The position numbers and the translations under genes are program-made. Of a DNA stretch of 64,000 nucleotides, positions 25,054 through 34,081 are shown piece after piece. The stretch is taken from positions 868,001-932,000 of the forward strand of contig NZ_FOZK01000001.1 of assembly GCF_900114435.1 (NCBI RefSeq), in the 5' to 3' direction. Origin of the DNA: Halomicrobium zhouii. Its GTDB lineage: Archaea > Halobacteriota > Halobacteria > Halobacteriales > Haloarculaceae. How positions within the stretch are numbered: the first letter of the stretch is position 1; each line of letters begins with the position of its first letter. A model generated the notes under the pieces. That model saw only the letters and a program-made list of their open reading frames with translations. It was not told where the DNA came from and searched no databases.

Positions 25054-25262
25054 CTGCCCTCTGTCTCTCGGTCCGCTACTTGAACGATGCTATCTCGGGG
25101 CGGCGTGCGTCCCCGTTCGCTCGCGCGCTGTCGGGCAGAGCGCAGGAGTCAGGGCTCGCGGTCGCCCACTGGCCGGACCACGGTCGACAGTTCGGTCCGC
25201 TCGTGCTCGGTCGTCGTCCGGCGGTCGAACGCCGAGCACTCATCTCGACTCACTCCCACACG

Positions 25263-26672
25263 TCACTCGGCAGCGAAGGCCAGGACGGTCCCGTCCGCTG
25301 TACCGACGTACACCCGGTTCCCGTGGACTGCTGGCTGCGTCAGGTCCTTCGACGTCTCGTATCGCCACCGTTCGCTCCCATCGGACCGGAAGGATGCGAC
25401 GACGCTGTCGTTCTCACGGTTCGAAAGCGCAACGACGCCATTGGAGATCAGACGGAGCGTACCGTTCCCCGGTACCGACGCTCGCCAACGCTCGGGCCCC
25501 TCTGTCGGGTCCAGGGCGTATATCGTCCCGTTCCCGTGAACATAGATTCGGTCGCCGACGAGCGGACTACCCCGTCGAACGCCACCGACGGTCGTCCTCC
25601 ACCGCTCGGTTCCGTCGTCGGACAGCGAGAATACGGTGCCGTCGTCTCCCGTTCCCACGATCGAGGGGTCCTCGTGGTGTCCGTCGGCTACGCCGGTGCT
25701 GGTAGCGACGCCCGTCGGGCGGAACGTGCCGCCGTCGGGTGGCTCGTACCGCCACCGTTCGGATCCATCCGCCACCGACCGCGCGACGAGCGACTGACTC
25801 CCATCGGCCGCCTCGCTCGACTTCGTAAAGCAGAGACCGTCGAACACCACCGGCTCCAACGCCGACCGTAGCTCGGGATTTTCGTTCGACGTCAGTATCG
25901 GCGCTTCGGAAACTTGCCAGGCCTCCGTGCCGGTTTCGAGGCTATAGGCGGCAAGTTCCTCGGTCCCGTCCCAGTGCAAGAGGTGGGCACCTGCTACTGC
26001 GCCTCCCATGGCGTCGCTCGCATCGCGTTCCCAGACTACCGCCCCGTCGTCGCCGAGCGCGAACAGCGATCTGTTTTCGGTTCCGACGAGTTGGTCGTCC
26101 CTCGACCCACCGAACACCCGTCCGCCGTCTGCACCGAGGAGCGACAATTCCGGACCTCCTGGGGCTGCCGTCCACAGCTGTTCGCCGTCGGCGCCGTAGG
26201 CGACAATCTCCGGCTCACCGATCGATGGTTCCAGTGGGCCGCCGATGCCCGCAACTGCGTGTATTCGCTCGTCGTGGACGAGTGGCTGTGCCGCTATCGG
26301 TCCCGGCGTCGCGGTTCCCCACTCCTTCTGTCCGTCCACCGTCCGAAGGCTATAGAGCGCACCATTCGAGGATTCTCGCTGGTCCGTCGGCGTCGGCGTC
26401 TCACCGTAGTGCTTTCCCGCTCCGACGTACAGGCGGTCTGCCCCTGGATCCAGCGCAGGAGGCGTCACGACAGCTTCCGGGAGGGCTACTGCCCAGATGA
26501 GCACCGGGTCGTCGGTCCGTAGCGATTCGAACTCGCCGGCCTCCGTCCCCGTCTCACTGGCCGTCGGCGACGACTCGGTGGCCGTTGCCGCCGTCTCTGA
26601 ATCGGCCGAACAGCCGGCCAGAACCGTCGCGACCGTGCCGAGAAGGGCGCGCCGGGACCAGTCGGTCGACAT
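25263..26672 (-). CDS. PQQ-like beta-propeller lipoprotein, divergent paralog
   Basis: A lipoprotein of about 469 residues (signal DWSRRALLGTVATVLAGC, lipobox C21), with a Thr/Ser/Glu-rich linker and then seven or more PQQ-type blades (LYVGAGKHYG, ALYSLRTVDGQKEW, VFGGSRDDQLVG, IYVHGNGTIYAL, VYVGTADGTVLAF). It is a third member of the local propeller group but not part of the recent duplication. ATG 26672 is chosen because the signal region starts there. The function is unknown, probably extracytoplasmic. Confidence 0.83.
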   Translation of the reverse strand: MSTDWSRRALLGTVATVLAGCSADSETAATATESSPTASETGTEAGEFESLRTDDPVLIWAVALPEAVVTPPALDPGADRLYVGAGKHYGETPTPTDQRESSNGALYSLRTVDGQKEWGTATPGPIAAQPLVHDERIHAVAGIGGPLEPSIGEPEIVAYGADGEQLWTAAPGGPELSLLGADGGRVFGGSRDDQLVGTENRSLFALGDDGAVVWERDASDAMGGAVAGAHLLHWDGTEELAAYSLETGTEAWQVSEAPILTSNENPELRSALEPVVFDGLCFTKSSEAADGSQSLVARSVADGSERWRYEPPDGGTFRPTGVATSTGVADGHHEDPSIVGTGDDGTVFSLSDDGTERWRTTVGGVRRGSPLVGDRIYVHGNGTIYALDPTEGPERWRASVPGNGTLRLISNGVVALSNRENDSVVASFRSDGSERWRYETSKDLTQPAVHGNRVYVGTADGTVLAFAAE

Positions 26673-26862
26673 GGACTGCCCTGGTTCTGTCACCGACAAG
26701 TACTTTCTCATCGTCTGGCCCGGTCCGGACGCGGCGATTCGTGCTCTGAGTCCGGCCAGTCGATGCGGAACACCCGGAAATAGTCACGACGGATTCCAGT
26801 TACACCCCGTATACGTCTGAACCGGCTAGTTGCGTTCGTCAGCCCCTCTGGTCGCGTTTCGG

Positions 26863-27393
26863 CTATTCGTACCCAGCCCGAACGACTGTCGACAGTTCCG
26901 TGTGTTGCCGACGGGTATCCGTCACCAGGTCGAACGCGACGGCGAGGACGTGGGTCCAGCCCGCTCGTTCCTGGACGACGACGCCGTCGATGGCTTCACA
27001 GGAGCCGAACTGTCGGTCTGGGCCGGTCGGACAGTTGGCGCTCGACCACCGGCTGGCGAGAGTCTGGTTGTAGGTGACGTTGCGGTGGATTCCCTCGTCG
27101 ACGCGGGCGGTTTCGACAGTCGAGAGTCGTGGGTCGAGGTCGGATCGGACCGCGTTCACGGCGGCGTCGCGACTGCTCCATCGGAACGTTCCGGGGACGT
27201 CCACGCTCGCACTGTGGACGCTCCGGACAAGCACCGATCGGGCTTCGGTCGACGGGTCGTCGTGCGCGCCGCTGGCGCGAACGTCGGCGTGGTACCCCAG
27301 TTGCAGGTACGCGAGTACCATGGGAATCATCGCGACGGCGATGATCACCGCCGCGACGAGGACGAGCTGTCCGCGCCGTCTCATACGTACCAC
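26863..27393 (-). CDS. Type IV pilus-cluster protein, DUF7261-like
   Basis: A 176-residue protein, last of seven overlapping pilus genes. The N-terminus (MRRRGQLVLVAAVIIAVAMIPMVLAYLQLGYHA) is a pseudopilin-like hydrophobic helix after a short basic region, and the rest is a secreted domain with one C-x(8)-C region (NCPTGPDRQFGSC). It resembles the haloarchaeal DUF7261 group by position and pattern. It probably primes or forms part of the pilus. Confidence 0.75.
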   Translation of the reverse strand: MVRMRRRGQLVLVAAVIIAVAMIPMVLAYLQLGYHADVRASGAHDDPSTEARSVLVRSVHSASVDVPGTFRWSSRDAAVNAVRSDLDPRLSTVETARVDEGIHRNVTYNQTLASRWSSANCPTGPDRQFGSCEAIDGVVVQERAGWTHVLAVAFDLVTDTRRQHTELSTVVRAGYE

Positions 27394-27785
27394 ACTCGTA
27401 TCGTTACCGGGCCGGCGCGGGTCGTGACGGTCGAACGCCCAGTCGCGACGCCGTGAGGCGTGTGGTAGCCGACGGCGCCGTGGGGTGTCTCGACCCGAAA
27501 CAGCAGGTTGTCGGTGAGGATGCGGTCGACGCGCTCGCGCAACGCGTCGCGTTCGCGCTGGAACGCCGCGTCGGACTCGACGACCTCCGCGAGTCTGGTC
27601 GCGCCACCGTGGCGCGGCTGTTCGTTCGATAGGATCGTCGCGGTGTCGTGGGCATAGGCGTCGAGCTGGGGTTCTCGCGTGTTCGGTGAGGGCACGCCGA
27701 GGGCGAACCCGAGTGTCACACCGAGGACGAACACTATCCCGATGGCCACTTCCAGCAGCGAGAGCGGGAGCTGGGCTCTATCCAT
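27381..27785 (-). CDS. Type IV pilus-cluster protein, DUF7262-like
   Basis: A 134-residue protein with an N-terminal pseudopilin-type helix (MDRAQLPLSLLEVAIGIVFVLGVTLGFALG) and a short outer domain containing a helical region (RERDALRERVDRILTD). It overlaps both neighbours. I assign the DUF7262 group from gene order. Confidence 0.75.
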   Translation of the reverse strand: MDRAQLPLSLLEVAIGIVFVLGVTLGFALGVPSPNTREPQLDAYAHDTATILSNEQPRHGGATRLAEVVESDAAFQRERDALRERVDRILTDNLLFRVETPHGAVGYHTPHGVATGRSTVTTRAGPVTIRVWYV

Positions 27786-28452
27786 CGACTGTCACCACCA
27801 GCGTCGTCTTCGTCGTCTCCGGTGCACGGTACGTTATCGTCACGCTCCCCTCTGGCAGGCTTCCGGCCCCTTCGAACCGGAGTCGCGTGGTCTCGAACCG
27901 CGAAAGCGCGACCTCGAACCGTCCGGACAGTCCGCTCGTGTTCCGCAGCAGTACCCGGTCGTTGGCCCTGACGGTCGTGAGCGTCGTGTTCGCCGGCGGT
28001 GAGAGGTCGACGGTCGCCTTCGTCGTTCGACGGGGGAGCGTAATCGCCCGGTTCGGTCTGAGATCAGGCCGTAGGGTTCTCGTCTGTTGACGCTCGGCGA
28101 CGACGAGCCGTCGAAAGGTCGTCCCGTCTTCGACGTCGTCCGTCGTGGCGACGGTCGTGCCGTTCGCCCGGAGGCGAAAGCTCCGCCCGTCCGCGACAGG
28201 AAACGACCGCTCTACCCCGCTTGCGTCGAGTCGACGCAGCCGCGTCGCATTGAGGACGTTCGCGCGTTCGGTGAGCGGCGACTCGGCCGCCACGAAGCGT
28301 TCGGCCAGTGACGAGGCGACGCGTCGCTCGTCGGCGTTCCGGTCGGCGCTCGCGAGCGCTCCGTCGGCGATAGCGAGCCCGAGGCCGGTGAGGACGGTCA
28401 GGACCAGGAGCGCGATCGCGAGGGCCGGCAGCCCCGTCTGCGCTCGGTTCAC
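27778..28452 (-). CDS. Type IV pilus-cluster protein, DUF7263-like
   Basis: A 224-residue protein. GTG 28452 overlaps the previous stop as GTGA and gives a pilin-like start (NRAQTGLPALAIALLVLTVLTGLGLAIADGAL), which decides the start over the longer open frame. The outer domain is beta-rich. It carries several NxT sites, common on haloarchaeal surface proteins. Confidence 0.77.
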   Translation of the reverse strand: MNRAQTGLPALAIALLVLTVLTGLGLAIADGALASADRNADERRVASSLAERFVAAESPLTERANVLNATRLRRLDASGVERSFPVADGRSFRLRANGTTVATTDDVEDGTTFRRLVVAERQQTRTLRPDLRPNRAITLPRRTTKATVDLSPPANTTLTTVRANDRVLLRNTSGLSGRFEVALSRFETTRLRFEGAGSLPEGSVTITYRAPETTKTTLVVTVDG

Positions 28453-28895
28453 GGCGCTCCCTCCCGGAGTTCGACGGCGAGACCGCCGGAGACGCTCCGA
28501 ACGGTGACGATGGTGTTCGCTCCGCTCTGCCACTCGCCACTGAAACCAGTCACCATCGGCGGAAGTGCCGGCCGACTCCGCCGTGTCGGAATGTCTGGAT
28601 GTACGAGGACGAGCGACCGGCCGTCGACCCTGATCCTGTAGGCTGAACCCCGAATCGTGGCGGGCAGGTCGACGGTCCGGTCGGATTGAACGGTCGTCGT
28701 GTTCGGCGGAACCGTTCGTTCGATCTCCTCACTCGCCATCGCGAGTACGCGTTCGCTCATCTCGGTGCCGACCGCGTCCCGGTACGTCGGGACGGCCGTC
28801 CCGAACATCGCGGTCGTCATACCGCCGACGAAAAGCACGACGATACCCATCGTTATCGTCTTCTCGACGACGGGCGTGACCGCGCGGCTATCCAT
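28449..28895 (-). CDS. Type IV pilus-cluster pilin-like protein, DUF7266-like
   Basis: A 148-residue protein whose start MDSRAVTPVVEKTITMGIVVLFVGGM resembles archaeal pilins (RAVSP/RAVTP followed by a hydrophobic helix). The helix is followed by an amphipathic stretch (YRDAVGTEMSERVLAMASEEIERTV). ATG 28895 is used because it falls in the ATG/stop overlap with the next gene. It is probably a minor pilin. Confidence 0.8.
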   Translation of the reverse strand: MDSRAVTPVVEKTITMGIVVLFVGGMTTAMFGTAVPTYRDAVGTEMSERVLAMASEEIERTVPPNTTTVQSDRTVDLPATIRGSAYRIRVDGRSLVLVHPDIPTRRSRPALPPMVTGFSGEWQSGANTIVTVRSVSGGLAVELREGAP

Positions 28896-29652
28896 GGCCG
28901 ACCTCCAGTCGCATGTCGTGAACGACCACGTAGCCGGTTCGGTCGCCGCCGAAATCGACGACGACGCTCGGGACGCCGTCGCTATCGAGGTCGCGCACCG
29001 TCGTGGTCGCGTTCTGTTCGGCGGCGTACTCCTCGAAGGCACTGGGCGTCTCCGTCTCGATTGCGACGCTGTAGTCGCCGTCCCCGAGCGAGTGGCGTGT
29101 GTGGGTGACGTTCGTCTCGATCGGTGTCGCGACGCCACCGGTGCCGCTGACCCCGCCGCTCCCGTTGAGTCGTGGCACGCCGACGATCAGTACGTCCGAC
29201 CCGCTCGTCACGGGCGGCTCGCGTTCCAGCCAGGCGTTCCCCTCCTGCCCTCGGATGATCGCCCCACCGAGGAACGCCACTCGCCGGTCTGCCGACTCGT
29301 ATACGAGAGCGTCGGCGTCTACCGTCTGTCTCACCCCGGTCTCGTCGAGAACGCGTATCTCGCGGGTGACGGTCGAGACCGTCCCTTCGGTGAACGTCAC
29401 TCGCCCCCGCCTCGACCCGGTCGTCTCGATCGGACGGAGTGACGAGTCGAAGTCGGCGGCGACGCTCGCCGCGTCGGCGTGAGCCGTCTGGTCCTGGATG
29501 ATGGCTCCGATGCTCGCGGTCAGGCCGCCCAGGGCGATGGCAGTCAGCCCGAGGAGGAGGACGACGCCGACGACGTGTGACTGCCCGCGGTCTCCGGTTC
29601 CGAGTGGCTGGGCCGAGGTACGTGGCCGTCGGCACCTCGCTTTCCGCGTCAT
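28888..29652 (-). CDS. Type IV pilin-like protein, DUF7289-like
   Basis: A 254-residue protein with start MTRKARCRRPRTSAQP, then DRGQSHVVGVVLLLGLTAIALGGLTASIGA, a class III signal-type helix, and a beta-rich outer domain of 200 residues. ATG 29652 overlaps the pilC stop as ATGA. The length and NVTHTRH, NATTTV sequons suggest a glycosylated surface subunit, possibly the major one in this operon. Confidence 0.8.
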   Translation of the reverse strand: MTRKARCRRPRTSAQPLGTGDRGQSHVVGVVLLLGLTAIALGGLTASIGAIIQDQTAHADAASVAADFDSSLRPIETTGSRRGRVTFTEGTVSTVTREIRVLDETGVRQTVDADALVYESADRRVAFLGGAIIRGQEGNAWLEREPPVTSGSDVLIVGVPRLNGSGGVSGTGGVATPIETNVTHTRHSLGDGDYSVAIETETPSAFEEYAAEQNATTTVRDLDSDGVPSVVVDFGGDRTGYVVVHDMRLEVGHG

Positions 29653-31544
29653 ATCATCCCGGCCCCCGCGAAGACGACGTAGGCGATGGTGACGAGCGAC
29701 GCGGAGTGTAACAGCGCCTCGTAAAATCCCCGGCTCGCCGTCCCTGCGAACCAGCCGCAGGCGAGCATCGTGGCCTGCGTCACGACGTAGAACCGGTGGC
29801 GGTCCCGCGCCGGGTCGATGGCGTTCGGATCGATGGTCAGCCCCTGACCGCCGGAGACGGTCGATAGCTGCGCGAATCCGTCGAGGACGTACGTATTCAC
29901 GGCGACCACGATGCCGATGACGAGCAACGCGGTGGTCCACCCGACAGCGACGTAGACGAGGAGCGACGACCGGAGTGCCTTTCGCTCGTGATAGAGCGTA
30001 CCGATTTCAGTCTGTAGCGTCTCGAAGACGTCTTCGGCGTCGCTCCCGGCGTCCAGCGCACCGACGACGAGCCCGATGGTCTGGTCGGCCATCGGTGTGC
30101 CGACGGCCTCGACGAACCGGTCGAGCGCAGCAGCCCGTCCGTCTGTCGAATCCCCGGCCGGGCTCGACGTCAGTCCCAGAGTAAAGGCGAGATCGTCGAC
30201 GTCACTCTGGAGCGCACCGAGTTCCACCTCGCGCGCGACGCGTTCGACGGCGTCGCTGAACGGCCGCCCCAGGCTGACGTGACCCGAGACGGCGTGGACG
30301 AAGTCCTGGATTTCGCGGTCCTTGTCGTCGTCGAGCCTCGCTCGCCTCACGGAGACGACTCCGATAGGGAGACCGAACGCTGCGTACGAGAGGAGAAAGA
30401 CGTTTTCGAGCCTGTAGTCGAGTAGCCAGAGCCCGACGGCCACGCAGAGCCCGATAGGTACCATCACGACCGTCGCACTCGCCGGATTCAGTGGGACGCT
30501 CTCGAGCAGCGGAAGCAACTCGTCGGGCCGTTCGTAGGACGGTGGGCTCGCGTTTCGCGGACGGAGCGTCGTCACGACGAACGATGCCGTCGCGCCGGCA
30601 GAGACGACGAACACGGCGCTTCCGAGGACGAGCAGGCCACGGACAGTCGTCGTCCCAAGCGGCGTGACGACTGGATTCGAGAGCCCAGGAGAGAGGACGC
30701 CCATGACCGTAACGATGAGAACCAGCAACGCTGGCAGGACGAGCAGGACGACGAACAGTTCGGCCACGAGCTCGAGATAGCCTGTCGCCCGTTCCTGGCG
30801 CCGTGACTGCTGGTGAGAGAGCAATCGACTCTCCATCTCCAGGTACCCTTCGAGCGCATTCGAACTCTGGTTCGCGTGTTCCCGAAACTTCAGGAGGAAG
30901 GGGGCGAGCAGGTCGCGTGACGGCGTTTCGCTAGCCACGCGCTCGAGACCGTCGTCGAGACTCCCAGTCAATGCGGCGCGGTTGAGGGCCCGCCGAAACG
31001 CGACGGCCGTCTCTCCGTAGGCGTCCTGGTCAGCGACGCGTCGCAACATCGCTCGCTGGTCGTGTTCGCCGGAAGCGAGTACGCGGAGGTACCGGACGGC
31101 TCCCGGGAGCGTCGCTTCGATGTCGGCGCGACGGGCAGACGCTGCCCAGCCGAGATAGGTCCCGCCTGCTCGGATTAGGGCCCATCGGGTGAGGACGGCG
31201 ACGACGACGCCCGAACCGAAGGCGAGCGTGGCCTGTGGGACTGCGGGCCAGGTGATGCGATTGATCACGGGGATGCCGTCCTGCAGAAACGCGACGCCCC
31301 CACCCAGGAGGGCGTCAGGGAGGAGTGTGAACGTACTGAAGACGACGAATCCCAGGGCGAAACTGCTCACCCAGGCGAGACCGTAGACTCGCGCCAGATA
31401 GAGGTCGAAGCCCGTATCGAGGTCGGTCGCCCGGTACCGTTCGCGGTCCCGGTCGTGCTGGTCCCCGTCGGCGTGCTGGGCGAACAGCGCGTAGAGTCCC
31501 CGGTCGATCAGGTTGAGCTGTCGCGGCGGTTTACTCGTTCCCAT
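29649..31544 (-). CDS. pilC: Archaeal type IV pilus membrane platform protein PilC
   Basis: A 631-residue T2SSF/TadC-type membrane protein with two related halves. Each has a cytoplasmic four-helix domain (around GAVRYLRVLASGEHD and DFVHAVSGHVSLGRPFSDAVERVA) followed by paired transmembrane helices. It anchors the PilB motor. It overlaps pilB by 14 bp upstream and the first pilin downstream. Confidence 0.9.
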   Translation of the reverse strand: MGTSKPPRQLNLIDRGLYALFAQHADGDQHDRDRERYRATDLDTGFDLYLARVYGLAWVSSFALGFVVFSTFTLLPDALLGGGVAFLQDGIPVINRITWPAVPQATLAFGSGVVVAVLTRWALIRAGGTYLGWAASARRADIEATLPGAVRYLRVLASGEHDQRAMLRRVADQDAYGETAVAFRRALNRAALTGSLDDGLERVASETPSRDLLAPFLLKFREHANQSSNALEGYLEMESRLLSHQQSRRQERATGYLELVAELFVVLLVLPALLVLIVTVMGVLSPGLSNPVVTPLGTTTVRGLLVLGSAVFVVSAGATASFVVTTLRPRNASPPSYERPDELLPLLESVPLNPASATVVMVPIGLCVAVGLWLLDYRLENVFLLSYAAFGLPIGVVSVRRARLDDDKDREIQDFVHAVSGHVSLGRPFSDAVERVAREVELGALQSDVDDLAFTLGLTSSPAGDSTDGRAAALDRFVEAVGTPMADQTIGLVVGALDAGSDAEDVFETLQTEIGTLYHERKALRSSLLVYVAVGWTTALLVIGIVVAVNTYVLDGFAQLSTVSGGQGLTIDPNAIDPARDRHRFYVVTQATMLACGWFAGTASRGFYEALLHSASLVTIAYVVFAGAGMI

Positions 31545-33762
31545 CCGAGCCCTCCGTTCGTCCGTCGAGAACGAGCTCGCGTCGTAACCGCTCGACAGTG
31601 GCTGCCTCGTTCGTTTCCAGGTCGGCGAGGACTGTGAATAGCTCGTCCACGTCCGCTATCCCTTCCTTGACGAGGTACCTGACGTATCGATGACGTCGGT
31701 GGAACATCGCTTCGACTTGGTCCACCGGTTGGTTGATCTCTTCTGCCAATCGCTCGAATGTCGCGATGGTGCCGTCGCCAGCGTCTCCACCGTCGAGCGA
31801 CGGATGGTCGTAGGCGAACTGGTAGTCACCGTCGTGGTCTCGCCAGGCGACGGACGTCCAGTATACCGTCGTTCCGTCCTTGCGGATCGTGCCGCGCCTG
31901 TCGTCGTCCCGGTCGAGGCTCCTGTACGTCGTTTCGTCGACGAGCTCGACGACCTCTCCGACGTAGCGGTCGTCGCCGACCCGTTTCGGGAAGACGAGCA
32001 GGTCGATCTCCTGCAACAGATACGCCGCTAACCCCTGTTCGATGATCCTGTTTACGAGCGTCTCTACGTCGTCGGCGTGGGTCGTCCCGATGAGGCCGTG
32101 GCCGGTGTTGAGCGTCTCCGCGAACGTCTGGAAACTGGCTGGCGTGTTCACTTCCGCGATGACCTCGACGTCCGGGTTGAGGTAGTTACACTCCGTCATC
32201 AGGTCGGCCATCGTCACGCGGCGGTGGTCGCGCTCGTGCTCGCGAGTCGAGAGTGAGACGCCCGTCTCGTGGGGAATGTGTACCTCGCGTGACCCCTCGT
32301 CGATGCTGATAGGTCGGTCGCGATAGGGGATAAATGGCATGTGAGCGTTCATCAGGGTCGTCTTCCCGACTCCCGTCGGGCCACAGAAGAGGACGACGCC
32401 GTGGTGTTCGTACAGCAACCAGAGCAGGGCGACGAGTTCGGTCGACATCGAACCGGCGTCGACCAGGTCGACCGGCGTCATCGGGTCGGTGGACTGTTTC
32501 CGGATCGAGATGTGTGGGCCGTCCTCCGAGATGGTCGGGAGTGCTACGGCACACCGTATCGTTTCCTCGACGCCATCGGGCGATAGGTTCACCTTCGCGC
32601 TGGGGGTCGAGGCGTTCAGTTCCGTCCCGTCGTCGGCAGCCAGCTTGGTGACGACGTTGACGAAGGAGCGCTCTTCCTCGAAGACGAGGTTCGTCGGAAC
32701 TCTGCTGTTGTGGCCGACGTCAGCCCGCGGGACGACCTTGATCCGCTCGCCGACCCGGTTCGCCTCGATGTCTTCGAGCGTGGGGTCCCTCACCGGAATC
32801 GTGAGCTTTCCGTAGCCAACCAGGTCCCGCAGGACGTAGTACAGGAGGTCTTCGAGTCGGTCGTCGGCGAAGCGGTGGTCGACGGGCGGAACGGTCAGAT
32901 CGTACTCCGCCAGGGCCGTCCGAACACGGTAGGACAAAGCGTCCAGCCAGGCACGCGTATTCTGGATCGTCAGCTGACGGGAGAGCAGCGTTCTCGCCCG
33001 GTCGCGGACGAATCCGACCTCGTCTTCGAGGACGCCGTCGATACTCGCCTCCCAGACCCGCGTCTTGCAGTCCTCGATCAGGTCCTCGTCGCCGGGGAGC
33101 AGGTCCGGTTCTCTGACGGCGTACTTGGTCGTGAAGGGGTCCTCCCCGAGCAGGTTCTCCCGGTAGACGATCACGGGGACGTCGAACTCGTGAAACGTGA
33201 CACTGTGTTGTTCGATCCGCTCGCTGGCGAACCGTTCGAGAAACTCCGTGTCGGGATCGAGGTCGGTCCGCGCCGGTGCGAAGTCGTCCGTGTGCACGAG
33301 GACGGCGTCGTCAGTCACGTCGGCGACGTCGATCCGGTCGTCGAGCGCGTAGGGCGTCATCTCGCCGAGGCAGGTCAGCGAACAGAGCGCGTGGTAGTCC
33401 AGGCGGCGTCGCACCGCGGGCGAGCAGTCGACGAGACGGTCGATGACCGTCCGATGTTTCGGGTCGAATCCCGACTCCATGCGTTCGATGGCGCCTTCCC
33501 GCGTCCGGGGTCGTTCGACGTGCGCGCTCTCGAAGTAGTCCTCGACCCGCTCGCGGGCCTCGTTCCCGCGCTGTGTGAGTTCCGGTTCGCGGACGTCGTA
33601 GACGAACTCCTGGCGACTGTCCCGGACTGTCACTACTACCCCGGGATAGACTTCGTCCTGGGACCGCACGTCCGGTGCGTACCAGGCGTCGGGGTCTCCG
33701 GGTGGTATCGGCGCTGGCACTGTCGGCGACTCCGACGGTTCGGTCCCGCGCGTGACGGCCAT
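31531..33762 (-). CDS. pilB: Archaeal type IV pilus assembly ATPase PilB
   Basis: A 743-residue secretion ATPase of the VirB11/GspE group. Walker A (CGPTGVGKTTLM) is near residue 458, the Asp box (DEGSREVHIPHE) follows, and the Walker B/His-box region reads PDVEVIAEVN and GLIGTTHAD. It powers pilus assembly. It is first gene of the seven-gene operon, with an AATTTAAGTA-type TATA element about 30 bp upstream of ATG 33762. There is no flagellin (archaellin) gene here, so this is a pilus rather than an archaellum cluster. Confidence 0.92.
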   Translation of the reverse strand: MAVTRGTEPSESPTVPAPIPPGDPDAWYAPDVRSQDEVYPGVVVTVRDSRQEFVYDVREPELTQRGNEARERVEDYFESAHVERPRTREGAIERMESGFDPKHRTVIDRLVDCSPAVRRRLDYHALCSLTCLGEMTPYALDDRIDVADVTDDAVLVHTDDFAPARTDLDPDTEFLERFASERIEQHSVTFHEFDVPVIVYRENLLGEDPFTTKYAVREPDLLPGDEDLIEDCKTRVWEASIDGVLEDEVGFVRDRARTLLSRQLTIQNTRAWLDALSYRVRTALAEYDLTVPPVDHRFADDRLEDLLYYVLRDLVGYGKLTIPVRDPTLEDIEANRVGERIKVVPRADVGHNSRVPTNLVFEEERSFVNVVTKLAADDGTELNASTPSAKVNLSPDGVEETIRCAVALPTISEDGPHISIRKQSTDPMTPVDLVDAGSMSTELVALLWLLYEHHGVVLFCGPTGVGKTTLMNAHMPFIPYRDRPISIDEGSREVHIPHETGVSLSTREHERDHRRVTMADLMTECNYLNPDVEVIAEVNTPASFQTFAETLNTGHGLIGTTHADDVETLVNRIIEQGLAAYLLQEIDLLVFPKRVGDDRYVGEVVELVDETTYRSLDRDDDRRGTIRKDGTTVYWTSVAWRDHDGDYQFAYDHPSLDGGDAGDGTIATFERLAEEINQPVDQVEAMFHRRHRYVRYLVKEGIADVDELFTVLADLETNEAATVERLRRELVLDGRTEGSDGNE

Positions 33763-34081
33763 GGCAGTTGGTGGCTCCCAGTTACTACTTAAATTTTAGT
33801 ATGGCAAACTAGCGAAATTGCTGCACCGATCGGTCCCGACGAGGCTCCCCACTGGCGCCCAGTCCACGACGTACTCCATTCCGTACGGAATCGGTCCGCG
33901 TGGCCCAACCAGTGGATCGAATCTTGACCGCCGCGGGCACGCGACGAGATCCGTTTTCTCACCAACGCTGATACCCGGCCAGTACGTAGCGAGGAACACC
34001 GATGGTTCCCGCCGACGGTTTCACGGCAGTCCGCGACCAGACGGAGAAGGAAGCGACTTCGACCTGCCCGCCCACCGACCG
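33763..34081. other. Divergent intergenic region between pilB and the hydrolase gene
   Basis: It contains the AT-rich pilB promoter (about 33780-33800). An open frame continues upstream of the hydrolase ATG to 33818, but its codons lack protein-like bias, so it is treated as non-coding. Nothing else is recognised. Confidence 0.5.

Noticed and set aside
33818-34081. N-terminal extension of the hydrolase
   Set aside because: The frame is open, but the codons are unlike the gene's own and the conserved part starts at ATG 34082.
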